Source: Gracilariopsis chorda
Lineage: Eukaryota; Rhodophyta; Florideophyceae; Gracilariales; Gracilariaceae
Direction of reading: 5' to 3'
Length of the DNA: 64,000 nt
NCBI GenBank assembly: GCA_003194525.1
Contig: NBIV01000286.1
Coordinates: 51,309-115,308 of the forward strand
The notes beneath the pieces are model-generated. The model saw only the letters and a list, made by a program, of their open reading frames with translations, was not told where the DNA came from and searched no databases. Of this stretch, positions 11,011 to 23,927 are shown in pieces (the stretch's first letter is position 1; each line of letters begins with the position of its first letter). The position numbers and the translations under genes were made by a program.

Positions 11011-14000
11011 TCATAAGTCTTGGGGTAGCAGGCCACTGTCACCGCGGAACTTCTCCAGCTTCACGCGACCACGTGCCTTCGTAAGCATATCAGCAACCAT
11101 TCCATCCGTAGAGCAGTACTGTAGCTGAATAGCTTTCTCACGTAGGGCCTCTCGTGTGAAGCGAAAAGGAATGTCGATATGCTTGGTACGCTTATTGAAA
11201 ACTCTATTCCCGGTGAGGTCTATGCAGCCTTGGTTGTCCACATAAACTGTTGTGGGTTCAACCATCAGCTTTACTGACTCATCTACGTGCAGACCAATTG
11301 CATCACTAATGGCACTCCAAAGTCTTCTCAGCCAGATTGCCTCTTTCGCTCCGGAACATAGATTCACATACTCAGCCTTGGCACTGGACAGCGCAACTAC
11401 TTCCTGTTGGCGTGAGCTCCAAGAAACAGAACCACCACTCATCATGAACGCATACCTACTAGTAGACTTGCGATTGGATGTGTCACCTGCTCAGTCGGAG
11501 TCTACATATCCATAAAGCTGAGTATCCGTGCATGATCCATACGTGACTCCAAAAGATCGAGTGCCACTGAGGTACCTCAGTTCACGCTTGACTGCCTTTC
11601 AATTAGTCTCTCCTGTGTTCTCGACATATGCTGCTAGCTTGGACACTGCAAAAGATATGTCCAGTCGAGTAACCACAGAAAGATACATTAGAGAGCCAAT
11701 CACTTGCCTGTATGGGATGCTTTTCATAGGTCCCTCGATCTGAGTACGGTCCACTTTGGAGTCCATGGGAGTGTCCACTGGCTTCGACTGACACATGCCA
11801 AACCGTTCGAGGACCTTGTACGTGTACGCTGATTGCGTGAGGTACAACGTTTTCTTAGCTCGGTCCCGACGAATCTGGAATCCTAGAATCATGCGAGCAT
11901 CATTCAGGTCCTTCATTTTAAAACAGTTCGACAGCTCACACTTCACTCGATCTATTTCATCCATTGATGGACTTGCTATAATTCGGTCGTCTACGTAGAG
12001 AACAATGATCACCAACACCTCCAGTATCATCCCGATGTAAACACGCTCGTCAGCACTGTTTGGCTTCAGACCCAGTTGTACAACAAGAAAGACGTCAATC
12101 TTTGCGTGCCATTGCCTTGGTGCCTGTTGCAGCCGATATAGAGCTTTCTTTAGTTTTCACACCAAGTACTCGTTTCCGGCTTTGACGAACCCATCTGGGT
12201 GCTCCATGTACACAGTTTCCTCGAGGTCGCCATTCAAGAATGCAGTCTTCACATCCATCTGGTGTAGGTGGTGGTCCTGCACGGCCACAATGGACAGATT
12301 CACCCTTATAGATGTAAAGTTGACTACTGCGCATACGTCTCTGAAAAATCGACGCCCTCAACTTGTAGGAATCCACGAGCAACCACGCTGGCCTTGTACC
12401 GCACTGTCGGATCACCACTTGCACTGCCCTCATACTTTTGCACAAGTATCCATTTGGACGAAATCACGTTGCTGTTGGCTGGTCTTAGCACTAAGTCCCA
12501 TGTGTCATGCTCCATCAAGGACTCATACTCACTGTCTATAGCTTTGATCCATGCTTTCGAATCTGGTCGTGTCACTGCATCCGAATACAAAGATGGGATG
12601 TCATCACTGGCTGTGAGTAGGGCTGTGCCACGCCACCAAGAGGTAGGTGCTTTGCGTTCACGAGTGGACCTTCGGAGTGTTTGTGGTTCTGGTATATCTG
12701 GCTCACTCTCAGGAGCAGCTGGAGGCTCATTAGGACTGTCCGAATCATCGTCAAGTGCAATGTCTGGTGCAGCAGGATCATCTTGAGCAGCATGGGTGGG
12801 TGTCGCAAAAATAGGAGTGATCTTCGATTTCTCCTTTTCTGATATGTCAATTTCAGCATAGTCGTCATCATTGACTTGGTGAATGCCCTGATCGGAATCA
12901 CTACACTCGTCAAATCTCACATCGCTGGACACAACTACCTTCTTTTTCTGATCATCCCACAATTTGTACCCATGCGACCCAGATGTGTACCCAATAAAGG
13001 TCGCCTCTATTGCACGTTGCTCTAGCTTTATCAGCTTGTGGTCCACTATTCTTTACCAGCATCGACTACCAAACACACGCAGATTGCTCAAGTCAGGCTT
13101 TTGTCCACTCCAAAACTCGAATGGTGTCACGTTATTTGGGAGGGCCTTGCATGTCACTCTATTGCGCACGTACACTGCAACGTTCAGTGCCTCTGCGCAG
13201 AAACGTTTAGGCGGATTCTTTTGATGCAACATTGACCTCACCAAATCCATGAGTGTTCAGTTAAAGCTTTCTGCAAGACCATTCTGATGTGGATTGTAAG
13301 GCACCGTGCGCTGATTTTCAATACCATGGCATTCAAGTTCGTGTGTAAATTTGTGTGACAAATATTCACCAGCGTTGTCTGTGCGTAACGCATGTAACAC
13401 ACATTCGCGCGCAGTTATAGTCTTCACATGCGAGGCGGTCTGGTTTCTGACAAACTTTTGCCAATTTACAAACGTTCGCAGCACCCCATCTTTGGTCTTG
13501 AGCATGTACACGCAGCAAAAACGGGAGTAGTCATCAATGAATGTGACAAAGTGCCACGAGCAACCCAAGGAAACAACCTGTATTGGACCACAGATATCAG
13601 AGTGGACGAGGGCCAATGGTGCCTTAGCCCGTTCCCCACCTTGCTCGGGAGTCGGAGCGCGGGTAGACTTGGCCACAATACAGAAGTCACACACATCAAT
13701 CGATTGAGTCACATCCACATTCAGCTCTGCTACAACACCATTTCGAGCCATGTGTTTGATGCCATCCACATTCAAATGAGCCATTCTTCGACGCCATAGT
13801 GACAATTCTGACAGAAGTGCGCTATTGGATTGTCTCGATTGGTCAATGTCGGTGCACAAGTAGTACAGGCCTTTAATTCGACGCCCTTTTGCAAACAGTG
13901 ACGAGCCCTTTTGCACACATATTTCGTGCTTGTCGAACACCACAGTAGCACCCCAGTCACACATAGAAGATACTGACAGCACAAGGTACTTAAAGCTCGG

Positions 14001-15032
14001 TACATGCACCACATTTCTCAACCGGCACTTACGCTTTTGCCCTTCAACAGCAAGTTCAATGTTGACACTGCCATGGCCACGTGACTCTAACTTGGAATCA
14101 TTACCGATGCTCACACCAGACCAAACTTTGCTCTCGTATGTTTGAAACATGGATTCATCATAATTCATGTGCGCAGTTGCTCCAGAATCGACGATCCAGT
14201 CACTGTTGGTGGCCTTGTTAGAACCGCTGGCAATGAGACACACGTAGTTAGAATCACTGCAGCCCGCAGCGTCCTCATTGCCGAGAATCTTGTGCACACT
14301 TGGGTGGACAGCAGCATCTTGTCCTTTGTTAGCCTCATCACGCTGTTTCTTAAAACAGTTTTTCCGGATATGACCCTTCTTGCCACAGTAGTAGCACACA
14401 ACTGGCTTCTTCCGAGACTCCCTGCCGACCAAAACTGCGTCACTACCAGATTATTCCCTTGCACGGTCATGCATTCGCTGGTTTTCTTGCAGCAAACGAC
14501 TCTTCACAAACTCTAGTTCAAGTTTGCTGTCACCAATTGTAGTGTCAATGGCGAAAATGAGGTGCTCAAAGCGTTACGGTAGTCCACATAAGAAAGGCAT
14601 AGCAATGTCTTCCTCGTCAACCGTGACGTCCATACTCTTAAGATCCGATGCGCGATGTCGTACGAGATTGATGAACTGTAACATTTTCTCGTCACCCCGC
14701 ATCTTGGCAGTATAGAAGGAACGTCGCGCATTGATTCGGTTCAGCAGCGTCTTGTTCTGAAACACATCGCATATGGCTTTCCACATTTCTGCAGCATTTT
14801 TGGTGTCTCTAACATGATCCAAATGCTCATCATTGATGGTCAGACCAATCACAGTTCGTGCCTTGGCATCTTTCTGTTTCCACTCTGACACCTCGTCCTC
14901 GTCCGTGGGTTTGGTTGTTTCGAGATGGTCATCGAGGTCTTTGAGCGCCAGAAACAACTCAACGTTTTGCTTCCATACATGGAAGTTATCCTCTCCCAAT
15001 TTCTCGATCTTGATGCCACCGAACGAGTCCAT
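11011..15032 (-). pseudogene. A1 gag-pol polyprotein with stops
   Basis: The ATG at 15030-15032 is intact (MDSFGGIKIEKLGEDNFHV). Domains on the minus strand are: gag to about 14430; knuckle CYYCGKKGHIRKNC near 14357-14398; protease DSGA near 14186; IN with HSDICGP near 13590 and TDNAGEY near 13370, where AERFN has become AESFN; RT with YVDD at about 11989-12000; RNase H to 11011. Breaks are TAA 14574, TAA near 14452, TGA 13257, TAA 13053, a one-base loss near 12340, TGA 11599 and TGA 11491 (the last two from Trp codons). Length matches the roughly 1,340-codon A3 polyprotein. Confidence 0.88.
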
Positions 15033-16187
15033 TGTAGGTGAAAATGAACGACAAGGTGCAAATACGACAACAGACAGTCACAAATAGTAAGAAACAAACA
15101 AAAGGAACAAAAACTTCAAATTCAGGCGCACTGGCAGGGAATACTATTCCCGCTACCCTAGGGAGTCGGACCCCTGGCCCCCGGAGACCCTCCGGGTAGG
15201 AAACGACTTCTGCTGTCTACCTCCTCCTGCGTTTGAGGAGAAGGTGCGATGCTCTTTACGAGACGTCCAGAGGATGGTTAATAACCAAAGATATGCCTTC
15301 ACCAATACACCCTCTCTGGTCCCTTGCAAGAACTTGCGCGACCTCGAGACTGAAGTTACTCTGGTATCCAAAGTACGCTACTGACGTTCAACCAAAATAG
15401 GTCACACGCGGCCTGATCCTGAAAAGGAGGTCAGCTTACGCCACGTCGCCTCCCCGTACAAACGCCCGAAGTTCAGATGCGCTGATCAAAAGGTCGTTAC
15501 GGAATACCTCCACCACAGCCCAAGTATCCCGACACACAGTCAGGATCAACACGAAGACATAAATACTCGCACCAGTGCAGTACGCCACGGCACCCCGTAC
15601 ACGAATGCACCCGATGAACTTACCACGTCTTTACGACCAACACCGTTATACGCCCAAAAGAACCGGTGGGAAGCTGCTCAACAGTACACCGGCTTTGGTT
15701 CAAGCTGCCAGGCTAGCGTCCCTGATTACTCGGATCAACCGCTCGTCGCACTAGACACCGAGTATACCCCAAAACAACGCTGGGCAACACAAACCCCAGA
15801 CTTCGCAAACTGCTGAGCACAACACAGAAGTGCACAGACTTCAACTAGAATGGTCCTCAACCTCTTCGGATCAGAACCCTCCAACACGACGCGGGGATCC
15901 ACACAAAACCAGAACAGAGGGTGACATAAACAGGCGATAGCGATCAATAAAACGGGCAAAAACGGAGGCCTAAACACAATCACGATAGAGATTCGACGTC
16001 GAACCACTACCACCACAACACCCTCAGGAAGGAACGCGAACCAAAAGAAATGATCGACACCCACCAGACCAAACCAACACACCCTACGCAACGGTAGACG
16101 GCAACTGAAACAGCGAAACGGATGAACGGCGGTGAGGGAGAGCGGTGATAGACGAACAAGAAAGTATGATGGCAGAGGTCAGCGGGT
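15033..16187 (-). other. A1 untranslated leader
   Basis: This 1.15 kb stretch between the primer-binding site and gag is homologous to 32592-33746 and 51715-52919. It holds the shared leader hairpin at 15160-15175 (complement of AGGGGTCCGACTCCCT) next to CTAGGGTAGCGG. Scattered frames here are not conserved between copies, so I see no gene. Confidence 0.7.
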
Positions 16188-16201
16188 CTAGGCCCATAAC
16201 C
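16188..16201 (-). other. A1 primer-binding site
   Basis: The minus strand reads GGTTATGGGCCTAG directly after the 5' LTR, one mismatch from the tRNA-iMet anticodon-arm complement seen in the other elements. Confidence 0.8.
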
Positions 16202-16980
16202 TGATAGAAGTTGACGCGGAAGGGAAAGGAAAGGTAGGGGAATGCAAAGGACGTTTGCCAGCTCTGGCTCCGATTTACTTGGAGGTTCTACAATCCCAAC
16301 TTATATAGAACTCTAACTTCACCTTAGTCGCAACTTTGACTTCAACTGAAACCTAAAATAGTAGCTGGGGGCACTCAATACTACCAATCATCATGTAACA
16401 TAACATAGCCACGCTAGCACTAACTCATGATACCTTAAATCGACTCAACACAATAACGCACCAACACGGCACCATAAGTTACGTGCCTGCACAAAACCAT
16501 CACAAAGCACAAATTCACAAAACACAACACAGATTCACATGCCAACGCATGCCAACGCATCCAAATTCATCCATGCACGTCACAGTAATTCACCACATCA
16601 CGTGTACGTGTAAGTGCATCAACTCACACGTCATTAACCACTTGGTGTACCTGTAAACCTGATGAGAGTACCCATACTCCTCACCAAGGTACCACTGCTG
16701 TACCACATGTGCGGCTTGTCCAACTATCATAGGTACGTTCCCTGTAAACTGTGCGCACTGTACTAGCTGGACACGTGGGTGTGCCAATTTAGCCCATTTG
16801 TGCACTACCACTTGTACGCACTGCAGTGCATATGTGTATTTGCAGTAGCCAATCACAACCCAGATTCACTTTCAGTTTGCACAGTGACGCATATGTGCTT
16901 TTGCAGCGGCACCCTCCAAAACAGCCGATGGTCCACGGAACATTTGGTTTGTCAGTGACAGAACAGGTACTTTTTCATAG
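16202..16980 (-). repeat. A1 5' LTR
   Basis: This 779 bp copy matches 10212-10990 almost base for base. TATATAAG is at 16300-16307 and the palindrome near 16888-16898. The outer end reads CTATGAAAAAGTACC instead of TGTGAGAAAAGTACC, so the terminal TG has been lost by mutation. The target duplication TGATG follows at 16981. Confidence 0.88.
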
Positions 16981-17905
16981 TGATGCGCTTTGATGCATAC
17001 GGCCACAAGCACTCTGGGAGACTTGCCTGTATCAGCAAAGCTCGAGCAGCTTCCTCCATAGTGCTATTAGTACGCTCGGCTATTGCATTGTGTTCCGGAG
17101 TATACGGAGGAGAGAAAGCAGTGTCTTGAAGATTGTTGGCAGGGTTCAGCTGCAACGCAATTTACTCTTCGGCATTATCTGAGTGCACTCTCTCAATGCA
17201 CAATCTACCAATCTGCTGGAACTTGTGCTCAACTGCATAGAATACAACAGCAATTTCACTTTTATGGGTCATGAAACCTAAGATAGCATACCTTGAATGC
17301 TCTTCAAGGAAGGTAGAGGCATATTGAAACCTTTGTGGGAATGAAGGTACAAGGGGTCCTAGTATATCTGAGTGTACCACCTCACCTACGGCTGATGCTC
17401 GGTCATATTTGCCAGGAAACGGAAGTTTATGCGCCTTACCAAGCATACACGGGCGGCATATCTCCTCCATTTCTGACATCTTCGGCACCTCTCCAGCATA
17501 TTTGTAAACTGATTGGAGGTCATGCGCATTAATGTGGGCAGGTCTCCGATGCCGTAGATTAGCAATACTGGACTCCGATGTGTTCATGAAATGATCTCCA
17601 CTAGTTGGTGACGAGGGTGAGGCTGGGTTGGTACCTTGCAATATCGGATCGGGTAAGGTGTACAACCCCGAGTGTCGATCGCGATGGCCACTGCCGACTA
17701 CAAACCCATTGTACAAGGTGAGACGAACTTCACTTGAGCGAAAGAAGGATTCAATGCCCTTGTCCGCCAAGCATCCTATGGACACCAAATTGTATTCCAG
17801 TTCTGGAACGAACAGAACATCAGTCAATCGTAGGTTTGCGTACTCAAATGGCAATACTACGTCACTCCGGTGCGTTGCACGTACTTCATTGTTGTCTGCA
17901 AGCAT
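16981..17905 (-). pseudogene. B4 integrase N-terminal and catalytic region
   Basis: Minus-strand continuation of B4 upstream of A1. The stretch 17162-17905 holds the pre-integrase region (LEYNLVSIGCLADKG), the zinc-binding segment (LRHRRPAHINAHDL, CRPCMLGKAHKLPF) and the core VHSDILGPLVPSF, ending SDNAEE at a TAA (17162-17164). The next open part holds AERTNSTMEEAARALL and LWPYASKR, where A1 interrupts. Apart from the stop, the catalytic D, D and E blocks are present. Confidence 0.88.
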
Positions 17906-18407
17906 GATAGTTCGAGTTTATAACTGTTGCAAGGACTCAGGAAAAGACGCAGACACCGAATGGAGAAAGTGTGATGTAGCACCACTATCGGCATAGGTGT
18001 CCATATCGCAACTGTCGGGAGGTACGATGGAAGACTTTTCTAGTGCCATACCACATACCTCAATCTTTGATGAGCTACCAGCCGGCTTATTGCAAGACTT
18101 GGACACACCAAAATTGCTCTTTGGTTTGGTGTTAAGCTTGTCCACGATGCTTTTGGGTAAGTGATTATCTGAGTAATCGGGATTCACATGGCATCTGTCC
18201 TTTGTGTGACCATCACGATCCCAGAATTCACAGTGATAAGTCTGGTTACTGGACACCACGTATGCTCTACCAGCTGTACTTGGTAGAACATCAGAGTCAC
18301 TGTCGTCCCTGATGTGCTTTTGACTATAGTTTTGGGACACAAGTGAACCACAAGAACCTTTGCTTCTGTTCTTCTTTCGACTTTGCGTACGTCCAGAACT
18401 AGAAGAA
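17906..18407 (-). pseudogene. B4 gag C-terminus and protease
   Basis: The open stretch 17918-18340 encodes a CCHC knuckle written CEFWDRDGHTKDRC, so its second Cys is Trp, and then the protease DTYADSGATSHF. A break near 17918 separates it from the pre-integrase frame. Upstream, gag matches the B11 gag around 50330 until 18407, where a plus-strand LTR starts. The N-terminal two thirds of this gag and the 5' LTR are absent. Confidence 0.82.
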
Positions 18408-19010
18408 TGTTGATGTTAGCACATGGTCGAGTTACTGGTAGTCTTGGGATATCATGGAGCAGGACTTGGAAACAAAGTTTCATATAGCGGAAGGCTGTTT
18501 TCGAGAGCTGCTTTGCAAAAGCACATATGCGTGTGTTCTCAAACCAAACGTGAAACGGGCATATGATTGGATACTGCATATACTCATATGAAATGTAGTG
18601 GTTACAAAGGTTGTGCATCGTATGGGTCATGGGCCTGGAACTGGCCACTTGGCATAAGGTGAATGGGCATGGTACTTAGGAATATGTGTGGCTACATATG
18701 GTTTACAGGTACATGCAGGTGTTGCATACGCGCAGTTGTACAAGTAAGCACGTGCCATGCACACAACTCACCTGGGGTAGGTACATGGATGCGGTGGCAT
18801 ATGAGTTTGTCCTTTGTCATAGTCAAGACGATGCAAGTAACTGCTTACATAGTGCTGTCACATGCTGGCACATTATTGGCATGTCTGGTTCAATTATTGC
18901 GCATTGGTGGCTGCTTGGTTCACTTGGTCTGCATTGTTGTAGTGTGTTGCTATGTTGTTATGCATAGTTGTACTTAGCTGTAATCAGTGTGTGCAACCCT
19001 TATTGTGGTA
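18408..19010 (+). repeat. B-a LTR, left part (split by Helitron)
   Basis: Starts TGTTGATGTTAGCACATGGTCGAG, carries the palindrome at 18521-18530 and GATTGGATACTGCATAT, and breaks after CCCTTATTGTGGTA at 19010. The remainder resumes at 25225. The two parts total 812 bp, matching the 811 bp LTR at 40746-41556. Confidence 0.88.
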
Positions 19011-19053
19011 CAAGGAAAAGCGGCCTTCGGCCGCAGGCGGCGCTTCGCGCCGC
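19011..19053 (-). terminator. Helitron 3' end with double hairpin
   Basis: Two perfect hairpins lie near the terminal CTTG: 19020-19034 (stem GCGGCC, loop TTC on plus) and 19037-19053 (stem GCGGCGC, loop TTC). Helitrons carry a short hairpin about 10 bases from the 3' end that signals the end of strand transfer. Here the inner copy makes two in series. Confidence 0.8.
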
Positions 19054-19117
19054 GGCCAAAAGTTGCATAAGATATCTGCACAAATTTTGGTTTACGCATA
19101 TACTAAACTATGTCAAA

Positions 19118-21187
19118 CTAATGACGACCCTCTACAAAGTCTACAGCTTCTTGTAGAACAGAGTTTTTGATGCTCACTGGCATTGGATAGAAATCCTGCG
19201 CATTTCGAGGCGTCTCGTCTTCAATATGCAGCAATAACACATCATCAGATGTTCTGACACGCGAAAGTCCAACATAGGCCTGACCTGGCGAAAAAAAGTT
19301 TGTTCGAAAGTCAATTATCATTCTCTTCAGCGTTTGTCCTTGCGCTTTATGCACAGTTGCTGCAAATGCCAATCTGATGGGAAACTGTCGATGTTTGATT
19401 TTCATATCTGCAAACTCGAAAACAAAGTCAATGCGGTGCAGTAAAAAGCTTTGCTGAATTTCGCCATGTTCATCAATGCCCGAAAGTCGAATCACTCTGC
19501 GAGATATGCTGGTAACGATAAACATCTTTCGATTGAGCAAGTGCGGATGAAGTACATTTTGAATCACCATAACAGGAACACCCAATTTCAGTTTCAAATG
19601 GTGGTGCGGGACTCCAGTTGGATCGTAATTATACGTCAGTCCAGGTTCAATGATACTATTTGTGTGAAAGTTTTCACCGGTTGGCCATCGGTTGGGAACG
19701 ATCGTGGTTGCAGACTTCAAGTCAAACATCCTTCCTGGAAAATACTCCAATGCGTTTTGGTTATGTTCCTCCACTAATTGGTTTGTTGGCGCAACAATCA
19801 ATCGGTTGAGCTTGACATCTTCTTTCTTCCGTGTTGTAAACCATTTCCAAAGCAGCTTGTATGCTTCGTGTAAATCTGACGTAGACATAAGCGGAAGCCT
19901 TGCTGATGCTGGAAACCTCCCACGACCAAGACTGAGCAAACCTTTTGCAAAAACTGGATCATCTTGTTGACGAACCTGTTCTGGAAGGCGAAGAACCTTG
20001 ACTCTTCTGTCCCAAAGCTCGCAAGAGTACCATGGAAGCTCCCGTAGGAGACTCAATGGGATAACACGAATTGTTGCATCCCTTTCGGACACTGTTCTTG
20101 TTCTTGGAACGACTGGAAGCAGTTGCATATAATCGCCTGCCATAACTACGACCATGTCTCCAAAGTCTTTCGTAGAGTTTCTTAAGTCCTTCAGTACGGT
20201 GTTCACAATATCGAAAAGCATGTTCGGGCACATTGAAGCTTCATCAATTACCAGCAAAATAGTCTTCCGTACTAGTTCTGCTCTCTGTGATCGTGGTCCG
20301 TACTTGGAAGGTGTCCGACGCTATCTACTCTGCGAATCTTTGTTGTAATCAACTCCTAATCCAAGCAAACTATGCAAAGTTCTTCCGCCTTCATATAGGG
20401 CACCAGCAATAACTGTTGTGGCTGTCATCTGCACCAATAAGCCTTCGTGCTCATCAATATCTCTCAGCGAAGATAGGAGACAGGTCTTCCCTGTCCCCGC
20501 TCGTCCTTGTAAAAAGAAAACGCTTCCATGTACGTTGCGTCTTTCAGACTCTCCCATTCTATCTCGGTATTGTATTTCTCTCATTATTTTGTCAAAAACT
20601 TGCTTCTGGCCTTCTTTCAGATCCTCATATCTCTCTTTTAACCTTCGCCTGGACCTCGAAGAAGAGCTGCGACGTACTTCAGCTTGTTGCTCTGCTAATT
20701 GCAGTTCGCTCTCTCTAAGATGAAGTTGTGATACAGTATGATGAAAGAACGGATCTTTTCTGATAAGCCGACCGCCATGTCTGTCCGAAATCTCAATGAT
20801 TCTTCGAAGTAGTTCTTCTCTTCTTTGTGCTCTGTTTCCCTCGGTTATATCTGCAGTTAGAGCTCGTTCGTGCTTTTCAACCACAGTTTTAGGATTTATC
20901 CCTTGTTGAAAGGAAGTGACGACCAAGTAACGCAGCTCAGCAGGAGTAGGATGGTATCTTACTGCCTCATCAAAAGCCGTTTCGTACTCGTTACCATGGA
21001 TATATAGTCCACAGGCTACTGCCGCTTCTCTATAAGTTGAGTAGGATTCGCTCCCAACACGTTTCGGATCATCAAAGGAGCTGAATGCAGAGTTCATGAG
21101 CAATATTCGAAGAGCGAATAGTTCGGGATTTGCGGGAGAAGCAAATCTAATTCGAGTCACAGTTCGATCATTTTCGGATCGCGGCAC
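19118..21187 (-). pseudogene. Helitron Pif1-like helicase domain
   Basis: One minus-strand frame interrupted by TAG at 20321-20323. The N-terminal part has Walker A GRAGTGKT (about 20485-20510). The second part has Walker B IDEAS (about 20234-20248), GDYMQLLPVVP, and the C-terminal blocks ATVHKAQGQTL and AYVGLSRVRT diagnostic of Pif1/RecD-type helicases. Family role: unwinding DNA during rolling-circle transposition. It is in the same frame as the Rep domain upstream, so one protein originally. No endonuclease domain follows. Confidence 0.9.
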
Positions 21188-23203
21188 TACGTAAATTCGT
21201 GGACTTCCTCCATCCCGAGTGGAGTCAGACTCTGGTACAGAGCGGGGTAGCTTATCGTATACACGTACAGTCTCTTAGTATGTCATGTAGTCCACGTCCA
21301 TGTACCGGGAGGGTCTTCTGAAATATCTTTCCAGCAGGGAAGACTTCAGACGTCTAGGCAGTCTTACGTTTCGAATCAAAACCTGTTGCTCTCCATGGAG
21401 ATGTATGTCAAGTGCCTGTACAGTTGGATTGATGCAAACATGACTGAAATCAAAGAGCTTCCATGCAGCTTCAACGGCGCCCACCACTCTCGCTCTCATG
21501 TACGCCCTGATCTCATTTTGAAACATGTCGCTCTGTGCACTTGATTGGCTTTCCGCTCGACTTGATACAACCAAATCCTGTTCTTTGGCACTCTTGAAAG
21601 CATACTTCATCAAGTATGCTACGGCGCTGCCACCTTGGGTTCTTTCAACATTGATGTGAGCCTTGTACTTCATTGTGAGATCTGGATTGTACGGAACAAC
21701 TTTCAAATCTTCTGTCCTTCTTCTTCGGTAGGTCACTCGATTTGTGTACTCATTTATCGTTGTTTCAGCCACAATTTCTGGTCGATCATACCCAAATCTG
21801 CACCTCCCGTCAGAGGTACGACCACAGTAATATGGAGAGTGTCTGTGCATATTGAATTTCTTCACTAACTTTCGGAGTTCCTGGTCCTCATTCGATTCGC
21901 CCCGAGACAGTTCGGCTTTGATCAAAGTGTCAATGATCTCAGGATCTTCAATTACGCCCCCCTCCAACCAAAGAAGAATGTGATGATGTGGAGTATTTCT
22001 CTCCTGGAACTCAAGTTTGGCGGCAATCCCAATGCATTCCAAGCCAAAGAGCTCTTCTGAATTATTCTGTAGATCCTTCATGATTGAATTTGCATACTGA
22101 TTGTACAATCTTGCAATAAGATCTGGCCTATCAAAAGGAAGGCATCTGTCTCCCTGTGGAGAAAATGCCCTGGTGTTTTCGTTGTCCATACTAAGCCTCT
22201 TCATCTCTTCCCGCCATACGTTCATTGTGACTGTGACGAAAAGCGTCGGGGAGCCCATTCGAGCTACCATTGCTTGCACATCCAGTCGTTTTTGTCTCCA
22301 GTACGCTGGAGAGTTTTTGTGATTACCGGGAAGGAAGAGTTTACCGGGAGGGCCAAGTTCATCTGTTCCGGTATGTGTTCCAGCCTGCAGCTCCCGTTCT
22401 TCAACCATTCTCATCTGTTATGTTTCCAAGTAACGAAGTCTCAAGTCTTCAATGTTTGTGCTAGTACGAAGCATCCATTGTTGAAGAATAGTACCAGAGT
22501 TCAGCAGCACATTGTCGGTGTACAGTCTTCGCTTAGAGTGTTTTGCCCATGTTAGGCTCCTTTCGTCTCGGTTGTTCGCATCCCTCGATGAAATATATGT
22601 TGCTGTATCCTAAGGGGAATGAATCTCACCGTAAGGGTAGAGCAGTGGAAAAGCTCCCTTCTCAGCTTCCATTGAATCAGGCTTCAAACGCTTGTACTTG
22701 ACAACTCGACGTCGAAGATTTCCAGTTGACATGTGATGGGATTCTCTTCCGCCTACGAGCTGGGTAACTGGGGCTTCTGACCTGAACAGTCCAGTTGGCT
22801 CTACGACGAAAGCTCTCATTGCAAGAGGTCGGCCTCGGCTGTCTTCTGGTAACGGTCCTGCACCAGAGCTCACCGCGATTCGGGCTTCATGGGCACATTG
22901 ATAATTCCGGACAACTATTCCTTCCTGAATAGCGTCTGAAGAGATGTCCAGAGTAGACTCGTCCGCGTTTGATCTCCTGCGAACACTTTCGTCTGGTCTG
23001 AACAAATTTCTATATCTTTGTCGAACAATATCTGGTCTTGGTTGCATGAAATCGTACAACTTTAGAACGAAGTATCGAATATTCGGGTTAGACACCATTC
23101 TTCTTGTGAAAGAAGAAGAATAATCCCGTGAATTAGGACTGGGAGGACCTTCCGACCACAAATATGTGTAGCACACGTCCTGGCCTGGAACAGAAAAAGA
23201 CAC
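21188..23203 (-). pseudogene. Helitron Rep (HUH nuclease) domain and upstream region
   Basis: Same frame as the helicase. The stretch 21275-22414 contains LFVTVTMN, the HUH motif TPHHHILLW (about 21975-21995) and the tyrosine region AYLMKYAFK (about 21598-21625), as in Helitron Rep proteins that nick and join single strands. The stretch 22610-23203 is the preceding region (CYTYLW, RYFVLKLYDFMQ). In-frame stops are TAA 21275, TAA 22418 and TAG 22610. Four stops across the gene make this copy non-autonomous unless they are read through. Confidence 0.85.
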
Positions 23204-23927
23204 ATTGCCTTGAAGTCGAAGAAATGACGGACCTCCCCCCGAACGTACTTCATATCCAGGAATGTGACAACGGTTGCAAATAACACATTTAAGTGTGTTG
23301 ATAGCGTTTGAAAAGAACGCAAGCGATATATGTCTTCAAGTTGCGAATTGATATGCACTCGTCTGAAAGAAACTCCAAGCGATCTGGAGCTTTTATATCC
23401 ACAGCATGTTCCTTCGGTCTCTGCACCAAGCAGAACTGCGCCATAATATTTGCACATACGAATACGAAGCACCCACCCCGAATCTTTGAGAGGACACCGA
23501 GGTGCTCGATGGCCGTTTGCACCGCACGTCCCACAACACTATGGAAGTGTGCCTATGAGTGGTTGGTACTCCGGATATGAAGAGCTTGGACGTGCGAGGC
23601 CTTGACGAATATTTCTGCTCTTGCATCCCAGACATATTCTGCTCCATAGTGAATGCCTTGGCGAGGTCTCCCAGCGAACTGCATAACCGTCCTATCTCGT
23701 TCCTGTTGAATACCGGAAGAATGAGAGGAGTTCAAGTATATCTCTTCAGGGTTATGAGGTTCCATAACATTTTGAGGAAGCTCCGTTCTAGTTCCTAAGT
23801 CCACCTGCGCAAGCTCATCGGTTATGTCTCGTTGATGCACGGGCTGTATATTCTCTCTTGGATGACGGCCTGCTCCTGACCGGCGACCACCACGTCTTGA
23901 TGGGTGTCGATGCGAAGAAGAACTCAT
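23204..23927 (-). pseudogene. Helitron N-terminal region, frameshifted
   Basis: The likely start ATG is at 23925-23927 and begins a basic, Ser/Arg/Gly-rich N-terminus open to 23553. The downstream Rep frame is offset by one, so at least one frameshift lies between 23553 and 23203. A Cys-rich segment (KCVICNRCH, near 23265-23295) may be the zinc-finger region that Helitron proteins carry before Rep. Assignment rests on position and continuity with Rep. Confidence 0.6.

Larger units (their letters stand above)
10212..16980 (-). mobile_element. A1: family A copia element nested in B4
   Basis: Both LTRs are present (10212-10990 and 16202-16980). They flank a 5.2 kb interior with primer-binding site, leader, gag-pol and polypurine tract, all on the minus strand. 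The 5-bp direct repeat TGATG at 10207-10211 and 16981-16985 is the target duplication. The flanks belong to one B4 integrase reading frame. The gag-pol has several stops, so the element is full length but not autonomous. Confidence 0.92.

Noticed and set aside
15720-16100. A gene in the A1 leader (118-codon minus frame at 15735-16091)
   Set aside because: The frame is not kept in the A2, A3 or A4 leaders and has no recognisable domain.
23393-23647. A separate gene overlapping the Helitron N-terminus
   Set aside because: It is a piece of the frameshifted Rep/helicase reading frame, without its own start context.
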